Shown: positions 15,730 through 25,080 of the stretch, piece by piece
How the letters are laid out: each line of letters opens with the position of its first letter
Numbering within the stretch: the stretch's first letter is position 1
Source of the DNA: Alphaproteobacteria bacterium
GTDB taxonomy: Bacteria > Pseudomonadota > Alphaproteobacteria > RF32 > CAG-239
Length of the DNA: 32,596 nt
Reading direction: 5' to 3'
Assembly: GCA_016288295.1 (NCBI GenBank)
Contig: JAEEYV010000048.1
Location: 1-32,596, forward strand
Made by a program: the position numbers and the translations under genes
Notes under the pieces: generated by a model
What the model was told of the DNA's origin: nothing
What the model saw: the letters and a program-made list of their open reading frames with translations, nothing else
Database searches by the model: none

Positions 15730-16620
15730 TCAGTTCATGTAGTCCTCAATTTTAAATGTTTTGAGTCTTATCAAAAATTTGAAAATAGCAAAGTTTTTGG
15801 AAGAGCCGACTATATCACGTTTGAAAAAATCATCTATTGTATATTGATCAACTGTTCGATCGGCTTTACCTCCCGGAACTTTTTTATTTATATAATATTC
15901 GAGGCTTTTACAATAATAGTGATTTATTTGGATTTCGGGATTTTCAATGTTACAATTTAGTTTTGTAAAAACTTGTGCATATTGCGGGCATATTTTATTG
16001 AAAAATTTCCATCTTGCAAAATGAGGCATTGAAAAATTTTTTATCATTTTAATAAAATGTGTATTTAAAAACATTTTGGGTAAGGATAAGCCGTTTCCGC
16101 AGGATGTAAATCTTTCTATAAGCGGAATCGTATAATCTTCATGAATTATACCGCCGGATGTAAAAGCTTTCCAAAAAGCCAATACGCAAGGGAATTTTTC
16201 ATATTTTTTAAGCCAATCTTTTACGTTATCGTATTTTATCGGTACAATAAATTCATCAGCATCAGCAAATAAAATCCAATCACTTTCATCATGAAAACGT
16301 TCAAGACAATTGTTATATGCGGACATTTGGCCGGCAACTTTATCCCAATTAATTAGTGTTACAAAGCCTTTTTCAATATAGGGTTTTAATATTTTTTGGT
16401 AATTATCTGAAGAAAAATTATTATAAAGATAAAAGTGTTCAAATCCGACAATTAAATGATATTTGATCCATTCATCTAAATACATTGCTTCATTTTTGAA
16501 GATAAGACATATTGATGCGTAATATTTTTTGTTCATTTTAGGTTTGTGAAAAAACAATCGTATGATAATGTTATTGAGCTGCAATCGAATAAATTTGCAT
16601 ATTGCTATTATCTTTTTCAT
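15730..16620 (-). CDS. Glycosyltransferase of the GT92 / Glyco_tranf_2_4 type
   Basis: The protein probably transfers a sugar from a nucleotide-sugar to a surface glycan. The 296-aa product has a hydrophobic, basic N-terminus (residues 1-25). Then come SICLIFKNEAMYLDEWIKYH and FEHFYLYNNFSSDN, the acidic metal-binding DADEF (residues 120-124), and a late INHYYCKSLEYYINKK, the order seen in GT92/DUF23-like enzymes. AAGGAAAA precedes the ATG. The gene is visibly more AT-rich and Lys/Asn/Ile/Phe-rich than its glycolytic neighbours, a sign of transfer. It lies 26 bases after the terminator of the structured RNA, so terminator read-through could control it. Confidence 0.8.
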   Translation of the reverse strand: MKKIIAICKFIRLQLNNIIIRLFFHKPKMNKKYYASICLIFKNEAMYLDEWIKYHLIVGFEHFYLYNNFSSDNYQKILKPYIEKGFVTLINWDKVAGQMSAYNNCLERFHDESDWILFADADEFIVPIKYDNVKDWLKKYEKFPCVLAFWKAFTSGGIIHEDYTIPLIERFTSCGNGLSLPKMFLNTHFIKMIKNFSMPHFARWKFFNKICPQYAQVFTKLNCNIENPEIQINHYYCKSLEYYINKKVPGGKADRTVDQYTIDDFFKRDIVGSSKNFAIFKFLIRLKTFKIEDYMN

Positions 16621-16643
16621 ATATAGTTTTCCTTGTTATAATT

Positions 16644-16830
16644 AACAAAAAAAGCCGCTTGATGAGAAGCGACCGGAAGTTGAGAACTATACGAAAGAAT
16701 AGTGCGACATATTGACCGCAAAGGCGTATTTTGCCGCCTTCCGGTCAGTTGACCAGAAGGCATCAAATGCACTTGATGCGAGTGCTTTCGTAGAGGTTCT
16801 CACACCTCGAACAGGCTCATCATCCTGTCT
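16644..16830 (-). ncRNA. Structured RNA of unknown family (sRNA or leader)
   Basis: A minus-strand promoter (16837-16865) and a Rho-independent terminator (16647-16673) bound a transcript of about 187 nt. Its fold has a 5' hairpin, ACAGG-AUGAUGAG-CCUGU. A long-range stem pairs GAGAAC and UACGAAAG (16796-16801, 16785-16792) with CUUUCGUA and GUUCUC (16690-16697, 16682-16687). Inside that stem lie two perfect hairpins (16736-16761, 11 bp; 16760-16779, 7 bp) that share two bases. The 5' loop GAUGAG is complementary to the terminator loop CUCAUC. I could not match it to tmRNA, SRP RNA, RNase P RNA or a known riboswitch. It may be a free sRNA or the leader of the glycosyltransferase gene. Confidence 0.65.
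16647..16673 (-). terminator. Terminator of the structured RNA
   Basis: On the minus strand: GTCGCTT, loop CTCATC, AAGCGGC, then TTTTTTT. A 7-bp stem with one wobble. Its loop can pair with the 5' hairpin loop of the same RNA. Confidence 0.82.
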
Positions 16831-16836
16831 GATTTG

Positions 16837-16865
16837 ATACTATTGAGATGTTTGGATAATGTCAA
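16837..16865 (-). promoter_or_regulatory. Promoter of the structured RNA
   Basis: On the minus strand perfect TTGACA and TAGTAT are separated by 17 bases. It lies between the eno terminator and the RNA. Confidence 0.82.
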
Positions 16866-16895
16866 TATTTATTAATGTTGCAAAAATTGTATTAG

Positions 16896-16928
16896 AAAAA
16901 AGCACCGTGTTGAAGCGGTGCTTTTTTT
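16896..16928 (-). terminator. Terminator of eno
   Basis: AAAAAGCACCG, an 8-base loop, then CGGTGCTTTTTT, 19 bases past the eno stop. A-runs and T-runs on both sides make it work on either strand. Confidence 0.93.
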
Positions 16929-16946
16929 GATGCGAACCTTGAAAGA

Positions 16947-18251
<1,305 letters not shown>

Positions 18252-18315
18252 CTAGAATAGTAGTCCGCTATTTTGGGGCGTTTGTCAATAGTTGCCTTTA
18301 GTTTTTGTTAAAACT

Positions 18316-18344
18316 TTGCAAAAAATATTTGCTCTAACTATAAG
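18316..18344 (+). promoter_or_regulatory. Probable promoter of the deaminase gene
   Basis: TTGCAA and TATAAG are separated by 17 bases, about 45 bases before the ATG. Confidence 0.6.
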
Positions 18345-18388
18345 AAGTATCTACAATTTTTGGTGTAATAACCCGAAAGGAGCAAAAA

Positions 18389-18844
18389 ATGTTTTCGGAT
18401 AAATGGCATTATCGTTTTATGGAATTGGCAAAATTGATTGCCAGTTGGTCAAAAGATACCAGTACCAAAACCGGAGCGGTGGTGGTCGGTCCAGATCGAG
18501 AAATCAGGGCTACCGGTTATAACGGTTTGGTTCGAGGGGTAGATGACAATATTCCAGAGCGATTGGAAAGACCTACAAAATATGACTTTTTTGAACATGC
18601 AGAACGCAATGCTATATACAACGCCTGTCTGACAGGAACCAGTTTGAAAGGTTGTGTGCTTTATGCAACACATCCGCCTTGCACCGATTGTGCGCGGGCA
18701 ATTATTCAGGCCGGAATTAAGATGGTGGTTACTAATGAGATGAAAATTGATGGCAACACCCCCAGCGGCACATGGCGCGATAAACTTTGCTATTCCGAAC
18801 AAATGTTTCAGGAAGCAGGAGTTGAATATAAAATATTAAAATAA
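18389..18844 (+). CDS. dCMP deaminase-like zinc deaminase
   Basis: Members of this branch of the cytidine-deaminase fold convert dCMP to dUMP, feeding dTTP synthesis. The 151-aa product has SKDTSTKTGAVVVGPDREI. The zinc and proton-shuttle motif H70-A-E72 lies in FFEHAERNAIYNA, and the zinc ligands Cys98 and Cys101 in HPPCTDCARAII. The long insertion before HAE (GVDDNIPERLERPTKYDFF) resembles dCMP deaminases rather than TadA or cytidine deaminase. AAAGGAGC precedes the ATG. Exact substrate is inferred. It is followed 87 bases later by a response regulator on the same strand. Confidence 0.85.
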   Translation: MFSDKWHYRFMELAKLIASWSKDTSTKTGAVVVGPDREIRATGYNGLVRGVDDNIPERLERPTKYDFFEHAERNAIYNACLTGTSLKGCVLYATHPPCTDCARAIIQAGIKMVVTNEMKIDGNTPSGTWRDKLCYSEQMFQEAGVEYKILK

Positions 18845-18931
18845 AGTTTCAGCGCCTCTTTAAACTCGTTGCATAAGATATTACATCTGTTGCAGATTTT
18901 AGAGCAGATAATAGAGTTTTGAGGAGGTTTT

Positions 18932-19552
18932 ATGAAAGTTTTAATTGCTGATGATCACGCACTTTTTCGTGATGCACTCGGAAAGTTGATCGAAAGTCTT
19001 GATACTTCGGCTACTGTCGTGCAGGCGGCAAACTATCTTCAAACACTAAAAATTTTGAATACTGAACCGCGTTTTGATATGGTGGTTGCAGATTTGGAAA
19101 TGCATGATTCTCCGTCGTGGGAGCAGGGAATCGATGAATTGAAAAAATCTGCCGGAGATGCAAGGTTGGTTGTGGTTTCGGCAGTAGAAAATCCACGCAG
19201 TATTCGTAATGCTTTGGAAAAAGGAGCAAGCGGATACATTAGCAAGCGTTCGGAAAGCAAAATCTTGCTTAATGCATTAAAGTTGATTGTTGAAGGAGGA
19301 ACTTATATTCCGCCGGTTTTGCTAAATAAAGGTTCTCCTGTTTATGAAAAACATACAGCCAGAACATTAACCAATCGTCAAAATCAGGTATTGGGACTGG
19401 TGGCACAGGGATTGTCAAATAAACAGATTGCCTATGAGATGGGGGTGTCGGAAGCTACGGTAAAACTTCATATCAACGCACTCTTGCGTTCGGTTGGAGC
19501 GAACAACCGGACACAAGCTGTGATTACGGCGCAGAAAATGGGAATTATTTGA
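18932..19552 (+). CDS. NarL/FixJ-type response regulator with LuxR HTH
   Basis: A DNA-binding two-component regulator. The receiver domain (residues 1-120) has the acidic pair D7-D8 in LIADDH, the phosphoacceptor D54 in VVADLEM, and a Lys in GYISKRS. The C-terminal LuxR-type helix-turn-helix (about 143-200) reads LTNRQNQVLGLVAQGLSNKQ followed by IAYEMGVSEATVKLHINALL. The product is 206 aa, usual size. GAGGAGG precedes the ATG. No sensor kinase is encoded nearby, so it is an orphan in this window. An ATCTG-TTG-CAGAT palindrome about 40 bases upstream could be an operator. Its stop is directly adjacent to the stop of the convergent nitroreductase gene. Confidence 0.93.
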   Translation: MKVLIADDHALFRDALGKLIESLDTSATVVQAANYLQTLKILNTEPRFDMVVADLEMHDSPSWEQGIDELKKSAGDARLVVVSAVENPRSIRNALEKGASGYISKRSESKILLNALKLIVEGGTYIPPVLLNKGSPVYEKHTARTLTNRQNQVLGLVAQGLSNKQIAYEMGVSEATVKLHINALLRSVGANNRTQAVITAQKMGII

Positions 19553-20086
19553 TTACCATTTTTCCCAATGAATTTTTTCTGGTTTATAGCGTTCTTCAGG
19601 TTGTGGCGGAATTTCGTCAGGATAGCCCATAATGATTATGGCTACCGGGCGAATATGTTCTGGAAGATTTAGGAGTTTGCGCAGACCTTCAATAACAAGA
19701 GGCATTGGCGAAGCGCCACAAAAACAAGTTCCAATACCTTTGGCATGAGCGGCAAGCATTAAATTTTCGGCAGCAAGAGAGCAATCTATATCAGCATAAT
19801 CCCATTTTTCACCATCTTTATCACGGCTAAAAGTTTGTTCAATATTGCCACAAACGACAATGGCGCATGAGGCATCTTTAGCAAAAGAAGTCCAACGTTG
19901 AACATTGCGAAGAGAAGTCAATGTTTGAGGGTTTTCAATGACTAAAAACTCCCAAGGTTGTTTATTATGAGCCGAAGGTGCGTATTGGGCGGCTTTGATA
20001 ATTTCTTCAAGAATTGGGCGAGAAATTTTTTTATTTTGGTATTTACGAATAGAACGTCTGGTTAGAAGTCCTTGGTATAATTCCAT
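19553..20086 (-). CDS. Nitroreductase family protein
   Basis: A flavin-dependent NAD(P)H oxidoreductase; the physiological substrate cannot be told from sequence. The 177-aa product starts MELYQGLLTRRSIRKYQNKK, the FMN-phosphate-binding RRSIRKY motif. It continues with AAQYAPSAHNKQPWEFLVI, and has the C-terminal GYPDEIPPQPEERYKPEKIHW typical of the family. I chose ATG 20086 because AGGAG is just upstream and the 70-residue track extension runs over the preceding gene. It lies 10 bases after the YecA-like gene, probably in the same operon, and ends exactly where the convergent response regulator ends. Confidence 0.93.
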   Translation of the reverse strand: MELYQGLLTRRSIRKYQNKKISRPILEEIIKAAQYAPSAHNKQPWEFLVIENPQTLTSLRNVQRWTSFAKDASCAIVVCGNIEQTFSRDKDGEKWDYADIDCSLAAENLMLAAHAKGIGTCFCGASPMPLVIEGLRKLLNLPEHIRPVAIIIMGYPDEIPPQPEERYKPEKIHWEKW

Positions 20087-20096
20087 ATTTTTTCTC

Positions 20097-20702
20097 CTAA
20101 TTTGTTTTTGATTGAAGTTGTTCAAATCGGGGTAGAACAAAATTTTCGATAATGAAGGCAATTGAGCGATTGACCATTTTGTCAGTGTGAATAATCGTTT
20201 TAACCAGATTATCAAATTCAGAATTTTTGATATTGCGGTTAGCAAGTTGTTCGTACAAAGTGGCCAAATCAGCAAGAGAATCGAGAATTTGGGCAATATA
20301 ATTAGGACATTTTATGTTTTCACAACCGCCCCAAAAACCCTCAAGCCAGCCATTTTCTACCAATTCACGGCGCTCAATGCAGGTGGCAGTGAGATCAGCA
20401 TCATTCTTTATTTTAAAAGGTGGAAGCTCAATTTTGTTACGTTTTACTTGTTCAAATATGTCGTCCCAAAGTCCCATGAAAAATTTAAAAAACAATTCTG
20501 CTTCTTCTTTGGTTTGAAGGCGAGGCTGCTGATTTTGCGGCCAAAGAGAAGATATTACATCAGTCGGTCGCAAGTCGAGGTTGGGACTACAGATAGCGCC
20601 GGCAAAACGGAGCTTTATCAGTGTCAATTTGGCAGGGCATTGGTAGTGTTCAAGCAATTTTGTGAATTTATCATCACCAATATATTTATTTTGGCTTTGC
20701 AT
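20097..20702 (-). CDS. YecA/YgfB-like (UPF0149) protein
   Basis: The 201-aa protein shows the pattern of UPF0149 proteins: FAGAICSPNLDLRPTDVISSLW (compare GFLTAxxxGPExIxPSEWLPxxW), then an acidic and aromatic helix FFKFFMGLWDDIFEQV, and NGWLEGFWGGCE (compare WxxGFxxG). The biochemical role of the family is poorly known. No C-terminal SEC-type zinc motif is visible. It lies 10 bases upstream of the nitroreductase and is divergent from the lipoprotein and argS. The family call rests on remembered motif spacing, so it is moderately secure. Confidence 0.6.
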   Translation of the reverse strand: MQSQNKYIGDDKFTKLLEHYQCPAKLTLIKLRFAGAICSPNLDLRPTDVISSLWPQNQQPRLQTKEEAELFFKFFMGLWDDIFEQVKRNKIELPPFKIKNDADLTATCIERRELVENGWLEGFWGGCENIKCPNYIAQILDSLADLATLYEQLANRNIKNSEFDNLVKTIIHTDKMVNRSIAFIIENFVLPRFEQLQSKTN

Positions 20703-20762
20703 TTTTTACTTCTTCATATTAAATTGTTAGGCAGTGTTTTTAATGTAATGGAGATTTTAAAA

Positions 20763-21077
20763 TTGTCTAGGGTAAAAATGGTCGTTTTGTGTATGCTGTT
20801 GTTTGCGCTCGGAGCTTGTTCTCTGACAGAGCCTTTCGTGGATCGACGACGAGAGGCAGGACGACCAAAAGACAATTTGTATGTCGGGAGTTCAAAGCCT
20901 GATGCACCGGTGGTGTGTTATAACGGTTTAAGAACCAGTTTTGATGAAGTGCAAAAAATGGCTGATGAAGAATGTGTAAAGTATGATACGGGAACAGCCG
21001 CAAGACTCGACGATGAAGAAGTCTTTGCTTGCCGAATTATGACTCCGACAAAAGCTAAATTTCAATGTGTAAGATAA
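20763..21077 (+). CDS. Small lipoprotein, unknown function
   Basis: The product has a signal with a lipobox (LLFALGAC), then about 85 residues with a Cys pattern VVCYNGLRTSFDEVQKMADE, EECVKY, FACRI and FQCVR, presumably two disulfides in the periplasm. Small lipoproteins of this general pattern occur in other alphaproteobacteria, but I cannot name the family. Possible starts are ATG 20748, TTG 20763 and ATG 20778. I chose TTG because GGAG lies nine bases upstream and it gives a positively charged signal-peptide start (MSRVK); ATG 20778 also has AGGG upstream. The long track ORF (20187-21077) is an artefact overlapping the YecA-like gene. argS follows by 11 bases. Confidence 0.75.
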   Translation: MSRVKMVVLCMLLFALGACSLTEPFVDRRREAGRPKDNLYVGSSKPDAPVVCYNGLRTSFDEVQKMADEECVKYDTGTAARLDDEEVFACRIMTPTKAKFQCVR

Positions 21078-21088
21078 AGAGAAAAAAT

Positions 21089-22819
21089 ATGACTTGTGTT
21101 TTAGATGAAAAAATAAATAAAAAATTAGAAAAAGTTTTTAACGAATTAGGGTTTGATTGCAAATATGCAACAGTAAAGAATTCGGATCGTCCGGATTTGA
21201 GTGATTTTCAGTGTAACGGGGCTCTGGCGTTGGCAAAAATTGAAAAAAAGAACCCTCGTCAAATCGGTGAAATGATTGCGGCAAAACTGTCTGAAGATGC
21301 TGATTTTGAAAAGGTTTCTGTTGATGGTCCGGGGTTTTTGAATTTGACGCTTAAAGATGAAACCATTGCCAAAGTAATGGATGAGATGGCAGGTGATGAG
21401 CGTTTTGGCTGTGCAAAAGTTAAAGAGCCAAAAACTGTAATTATGGATTATGGCGGACCGAATGTGGCAAAAGAAATGCATGTGGGACATTTGCGCTCCG
21501 GCGTTATCGGTGAGGCAATGCGTAGAATCGAGGAATTTGTCGGAAATAAACCGATTTCGGATGTACATTTCGGCGACTGGGGAACGCCAATCGGTATGAT
21601 TTTGGCAGAAGTTATCGAACATGACGGCAATCTTGATAAAATGGAAAGTTATAATATTGCGGAGATTACTGCATTTTATAAAAAGGCTAATATTCGCTGT
21701 AAAGAAGATGAAAAAGCCAAAGAAACAGCCAGAATAATTACCGCAAAATTTCAGGACGGAGATGCCGAATATACAAAAGCGTGGAAGCATATTCGCAAAG
21801 TTTCGGTGGATGCTGTTAAAGAAAATTACAAGGAATTAGGAGTGCATTTTGATTTGTGGTTGGGCGAATCTGATGCACATAAGACATGTTTTGAAATAAA
21901 GAAGATTGCTGAAGAAAAAGGGCTTTTGGAGTTTGATGACGGAGCGTATATTATTCGTCTTGATGAAGAAAATAAGCCGAAACCACCGGTAATTATTGAA
22001 AAATCAGACGGAGGATTTACATACCAAGCAACCGATATTGCGACTATCAAAATGAGGGTTGATGATTTGAAGGCCGATGAAATAGTTTATTTTGTTGATA
22101 AGCGGCAGTCATTGCATTTTGAGCAGGTTTTTGAAACGGTTGAAAAACTCGGAATTGCTCCGAATGTAAAGTTGTTGCATATCGGATTTGGAACAGTAAA
22201 CGGAGCTGACGGAAAACCGTTTAAGACCCGCGACGGCGGAGTAATGAATCTGTCGGATATGATTAAAATGTCAAAAGAAAAAGTTGCAGAATCAATGCCA
22301 AAGGCGGGAGTAGAAAGCGGTTTTAGTCAAGAGGAGCTTGATAGGCTGATTTCGCAAGTGGCAATCGGAGCTATAAAGTTTCAGGATTTGAAAAACAATA
22401 TTGCTTCCGGTTATATCTTTGAGTTGGATGATTTTGCTAATTTTGAAGGTAAAACCGGTCCGTATATACAGTATGCGGTAGCAAGAATTAATTCGGTAGT
22501 GCGTAAAAACTCTGAAATTAAACCGACAAAAATTGTGATTACGAATCAGGAAGAAAGAAATTTGGCTTTGAAAATTGCACAGTTGAGTAATGTGGTTATG
22601 CGTTGTGAGGCAGAAAAAGAGCCAAGTATTATTTCTGATTATGTATATAATTTGGCACAGGTTTTTAGCAGTTTTTATAATACATCGCCGATTAAAGGAG
22701 CCGAAAATGCTCAAATAGCGGGTTCTCGTATGGCATTGGCCAAGTTGACACGTGATATTTTGGTTAAGCTTCTTTTCCTTTTGGGAATTGAAGCACCGGA
22801 AGTTATGCCCAAGGCTTAG
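21089..22819 (+). CDS. argS: Arginyl-tRNA synthetase
   Basis: A class I enzyme that charges tRNA-Arg with arginine. It has the N-terminal additional domain with VSVDGPGFLNL, then DYGGPNVAKEMHVGHLRSGV, whose HVGH is the HIGH signature. The catalytic core has FTYQATDIAT and FGTVNGADGKPFKTRDGG, where many ArgRS lack a classic KMSK. The C-terminal anticodon-binding region has KTGPYIQYAVARI and ends PEVMPKA. The product is 576 aa, normal. ATG 21089 follows AAAGAGAA; the track start at 21065 overlaps the lipoprotein gene and is less likely. Confidence 0.97.
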   Translation: MTCVLDEKINKKLEKVFNELGFDCKYATVKNSDRPDLSDFQCNGALALAKIEKKNPRQIGEMIAAKLSEDADFEKVSVDGPGFLNLTLKDETIAKVMDEMAGDERFGCAKVKEPKTVIMDYGGPNVAKEMHVGHLRSGVIGEAMRRIEEFVGNKPISDVHFGDWGTPIGMILAEVIEHDGNLDKMESYNIAEITAFYKKANIRCKEDEKAKETARIITAKFQDGDAEYTKAWKHIRKVSVDAVKENYKELGVHFDLWLGESDAHKTCFEIKKIAEEKGLLEFDDGAYIIRLDEENKPKPPVIIEKSDGGFTYQATDIATIKMRVDDLKADEIVYFVDKRQSLHFEQVFETVEKLGIAPNVKLLHIGFGTVNGADGKPFKTRDGGVMNLSDMIKMSKEKVAESMPKAGVESGFSQEELDRLISQVAIGAIKFQDLKNNIASGYIFELDDFANFEGKTGPYIQYAVARINSVVRKNSEIKPTKIVITNQEERNLALKIAQLSNVVMRCEAEKEPSIISDYVYNLAQVFSSFYNTSPIKGAENAQIAGSRMALAKLTRDILVKLLFLLGIEAPEVMPKA

Positions 22820-22879
22820 GAAAAATATTTTATTAAAGCGGATATTATATTACTATAAGCCAATAATTGAGGAGATGTG

Positions 22880-23596
22880 ATGTTTGAAACAAAAGATACA
22901 GAGCCGATTATTGAGTTAGAAAAAGTCGGAATTCGTTATGGACGAGGACCGGAGGTGCTAAGCAATATAGATTTGTCATTGCAAAGAGGGTCTTTCCACT
23001 TTTTGACCGGAAAAAGCGGTGCCGGAAAAACGTCATTATTGAGCATGATGTATTTATGGCAAAAACCAAGTCGCGGACGTTTGAGTATTTTTGGAAATAA
23101 TGTTAATTTTGCTAATCGTAATTCTTTGTCGTTGTTTAGACGCAGAATCGGTGTGGTGTTTCAAGATTTTAGGTTGTTGGAACATGTTTCGGCGTTTGAT
23201 AATGTAGCATTGCCGTTGCGCGTTAGCGGCATGAGTGAAAAAGAAATTCGCAAACGTGTTAATGAGCTATTGAAGTGGGTTGAAATTGATCGTAGTACGT
23301 CTGCAATTACATCAACTTTGTCAGGTGGTGAAAAACAGCGTGTAGCGATTGCTCGCGCGGTGATAAATCGTCCAGATATTTTGTTGGCGGATGAGCCAAC
23401 CGGTAATGTTGATAATGATATTGCTACAAAATTGATGAAGCTATTTATTGAGCTGAATAAATTGGGAACAACGGTAGTAATTGCAACTCACAATGAAAAT
23501 TTAATTAATGAGTTTAAATATCCGTGTATTTGTCTCAAAAATCACAATTTAAAGATAGTGTCGGCGGGAGAAAGAAAAAATGATATGGAAATTTAA
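22880..23596 (+). CDS. ftsE: Cell division ATP-binding protein FtsE
   Basis: FtsE is the ATPase of the FtsEX complex, which activates periplasmic cell-wall hydrolases at the division site. Walker A GKSGAGKT (about residues 44-51), Q-loop VVFQDFRLL, signature LSGGEKQRVAIARA, Walker B ILLADEPTGNVD and the H-loop VIATHNEN are all intact. The product is 238 aa. ATG 22880 is preferred to the GTG three bases earlier because GAGGAG is then better spaced. It overlaps ftsX by 17 bases and begins the ftsE-ftsX-ydcF-plsC operon. Confidence 0.97.
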   Translation: MFETKDTEPIIELEKVGIRYGRGPEVLSNIDLSLQRGSFHFLTGKSGAGKTSLLSMMYLWQKPSRGRLSIFGNNVNFANRNSLSLFRRRIGVVFQDFRLLEHVSAFDNVALPLRVSGMSEKEIRKRVNELLKWVEIDRSTSAITSTLSGGEKQRVAIARAVINRPDILLADEPTGNVDNDIATKLMKLFIELNKLGTTVVIATHNENLINEFKYPCICLKNHNLKIVSAGERKNDMEI

Positions 23597-24494
23597 AAGC
23601 TCTCGTCATCAGGAACTGCCATTATCAAAAGACAGTTCAAATTTGTTTTTGAAAATTATGATTTCAATTTCTGTGTTTTTGTTTGCTGTAACATTAGCCG
23701 GGGTATTAGCGATTAATTCAATGTTGGTAAATTGGAATGCCAGTATATTGGGTTCGCTGACGGTGCAAATTGTGCCGGTTAGCAATGCAGATCGCCAAAA
23801 AGCGCAGGAAGAAATACTAAAACAAGAACAGCGCGCTGTGGCGTTGTTAGAGGCAATGCCTGAAGCAAAAAAGGTTACTCCATTAAATGATGGACAACTG
23901 CAGAGCTTGTTGCGTCCGTGGTTGGGTGATGATGTCGATATAAATGAATTGCCAATGCCGAGGTTGATTGATGTTAAACTAAAATCAGGGGCCGAAATTA
24001 ATTTTAAACAGTTGGCGGAAAAGCTGGCAACGGTGGCTCCACAAGCATCGTTGGATAACCATAAATTGTGGCTTAATAAGTTGATAAATTTTGCTGCCGG
24101 TTTGAAAGTGTTGGCATTAGCAGTTTTGTTGTTGGTAATAGGCGTAACTTCAGGTGCAATCTTTTATACAACACAAACAAGCCTGGGCTTGCACAAAGAT
24201 GTAATTGAAATTTTGCATATTATGGGAGCTAAAGATACATATATTGCTCAACAATATGCGGGACGAACTGCGTGGTTAGGCTTGATTGGCGGTATAATAG
24301 GTGTGCTAATTGCTATTCCGATTATATTTTTGATAGCGCACCTTGCCGGACAAATTGAAGGCGGAATTATTGATGAAGCCAGATTGTCAATAGGTTCTTG
24401 GGTGGCGATAGTCAGCCTTCCTCTGTTTTCATCACTTGTGGCAATGCAAACCGCTTATTATACGGTTAAACATACTTTAGAAAGAATGATGTAG
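23580..24494 (+). CDS. ftsX: Cell division protein FtsX
   Basis: The membrane partner of FtsE, which passes ATPase-driven conformational change to periplasmic amidase activators. The 304-aa product has a cytoplasmic N-terminus, a first membrane segment near residues 23-47, and a periplasmic domain of about 120 residues (QIVPVSNADR... to ...NHKLWLNK). Three C-terminal membrane segments follow (about 170-195, 225-255, 270-290), with the family feature EILHIMGAKDTYIAQQ between them. Length matches FtsX. Start ATG 23580 lies within the end of ftsE, showing coupling. Confidence 0.96.
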   Translation: MIWKFKSSRHQELPLSKDSSNLFLKIMISISVFLFAVTLAGVLAINSMLVNWNASILGSLTVQIVPVSNADRQKAQEEILKQEQRAVALLEAMPEAKKVTPLNDGQLQSLLRPWLGDDVDINELPMPRLIDVKLKSGAEINFKQLAEKLATVAPQASLDNHKLWLNKLINFAAGLKVLALAVLLLVIGVTSGAIFYTTQTSLGLHKDVIEILHIMGAKDTYIAQQYAGRTAWLGLIGGIIGVLIAIPIIFLIAHLAGQIEGGIIDEARLSIGSWVAIVSLPLFSSLVAMQTAYYTVKHTLERMM

Positions 24495-24497
24495 CAA

Positions 24498-25079
24498 ATG
24501 ACTAAAAAACAAATTGTCTTTCTGTTGATATTGTTGCTAGTGTGGGGTGCCGGTTTTGAGGCTTTTAACTACAAAATCAATAGCTATGCTAATGTCAGCG
24601 ATGTTAAGGCAGATGCAATTGTGGTTTTGACCGGTGGGCGAAACAGGCTGAAAGAAGCTGTTAGGTTGCTGAATTCTAAAAAAGCAGAGAGGTTGTTTGT
24701 ATCGGGTGTTTTTAGCGGAACGTCTTTGAAAGAATTGCAGAATCGAGAAGATGTTGAAATTTTTGATTCAGAACAAGTAACGTTGGATAAAAAGTCAACC
24801 AATACGGTTGAAAATGCAAAAGAAACATCTGAATGGATAAAGAAAAATAAAATTAATTCAATTTATTTGGTTACTTCAAATTATCATATGCCTCGCAGTA
24901 TAGCCGAGTTTAGGCGTTATAATCCGAAACTTGATATTATTCCGTATCCTGTTTATTCCGATAAAGTTGCACGCGAGTGGTGGAAAAATTGGCATAGTTT
25001 TTCTTTGCTGGCCAGTGAGTATAACAAGTTTTTGTATGTGTTGATTGTTAAGAGTGTTATCGTAAAAAAAGGAGAGTAG
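24498..25079 (+). CDS. YdcF/SanA-like DUF218 protein
   Basis: The product is 193 aa, with one N-terminal membrane segment (about residues 5-22), then a DUF218 domain: ADAIVVLTGGRNRLKEAVRLL, STNTVENAKET and VTSNYHMPRSIAEFRR. Members include SanA, ElyC and YdcF, linked to envelope integrity and peptidoglycan or lipid-carrier metabolism. The precise reaction is not settled. It lies three bases after ftsX and one base before plsC, a gene order common in alphaproteobacteria, so an envelope role is likely. Confidence 0.92.
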   Translation: MTKKQIVFLLILLLVWGAGFEAFNYKINSYANVSDVKADAIVVLTGGRNRLKEAVRLLNSKKAERLFVSGVFSGTSLKELQNREDVEIFDSEQVTLDKKSTNTVENAKETSEWIKKNKINSIYLVTSNYHMPRSIAEFRRYNPKLDIIPYPVYSDKVAREWWKNWHSFSLLASEYNKFLYVLIVKSVIVKKGE

Positions 25080-25080
25080 C

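Noticed and set aside
16644-16830. Structured RNA as 6S RNA, tmRNA, SRP RNA or RNase P RNA
   Set aside because: Length is near 6S RNA, but the transcript ends do not pair as in 6S. There is no tag-peptide reading frame, no SRP GGAAGCAGCC-type loop and no P RNA core. Left as unassigned.
18257-18288. eno promoter TTGACA ... TACTAT on the minus strand
   Set aside because: The hexamers are good but the spacing is 20 bases, too long for a normal sigma70 promoter, so I did not list it as a feature.
20187-21077. ORF of 296 aa on the plus strand
   Set aside because: The first 190 residues are antisense to the YecA-like gene. Only the last part, starting near 20763, is a real lipoprotein gene.
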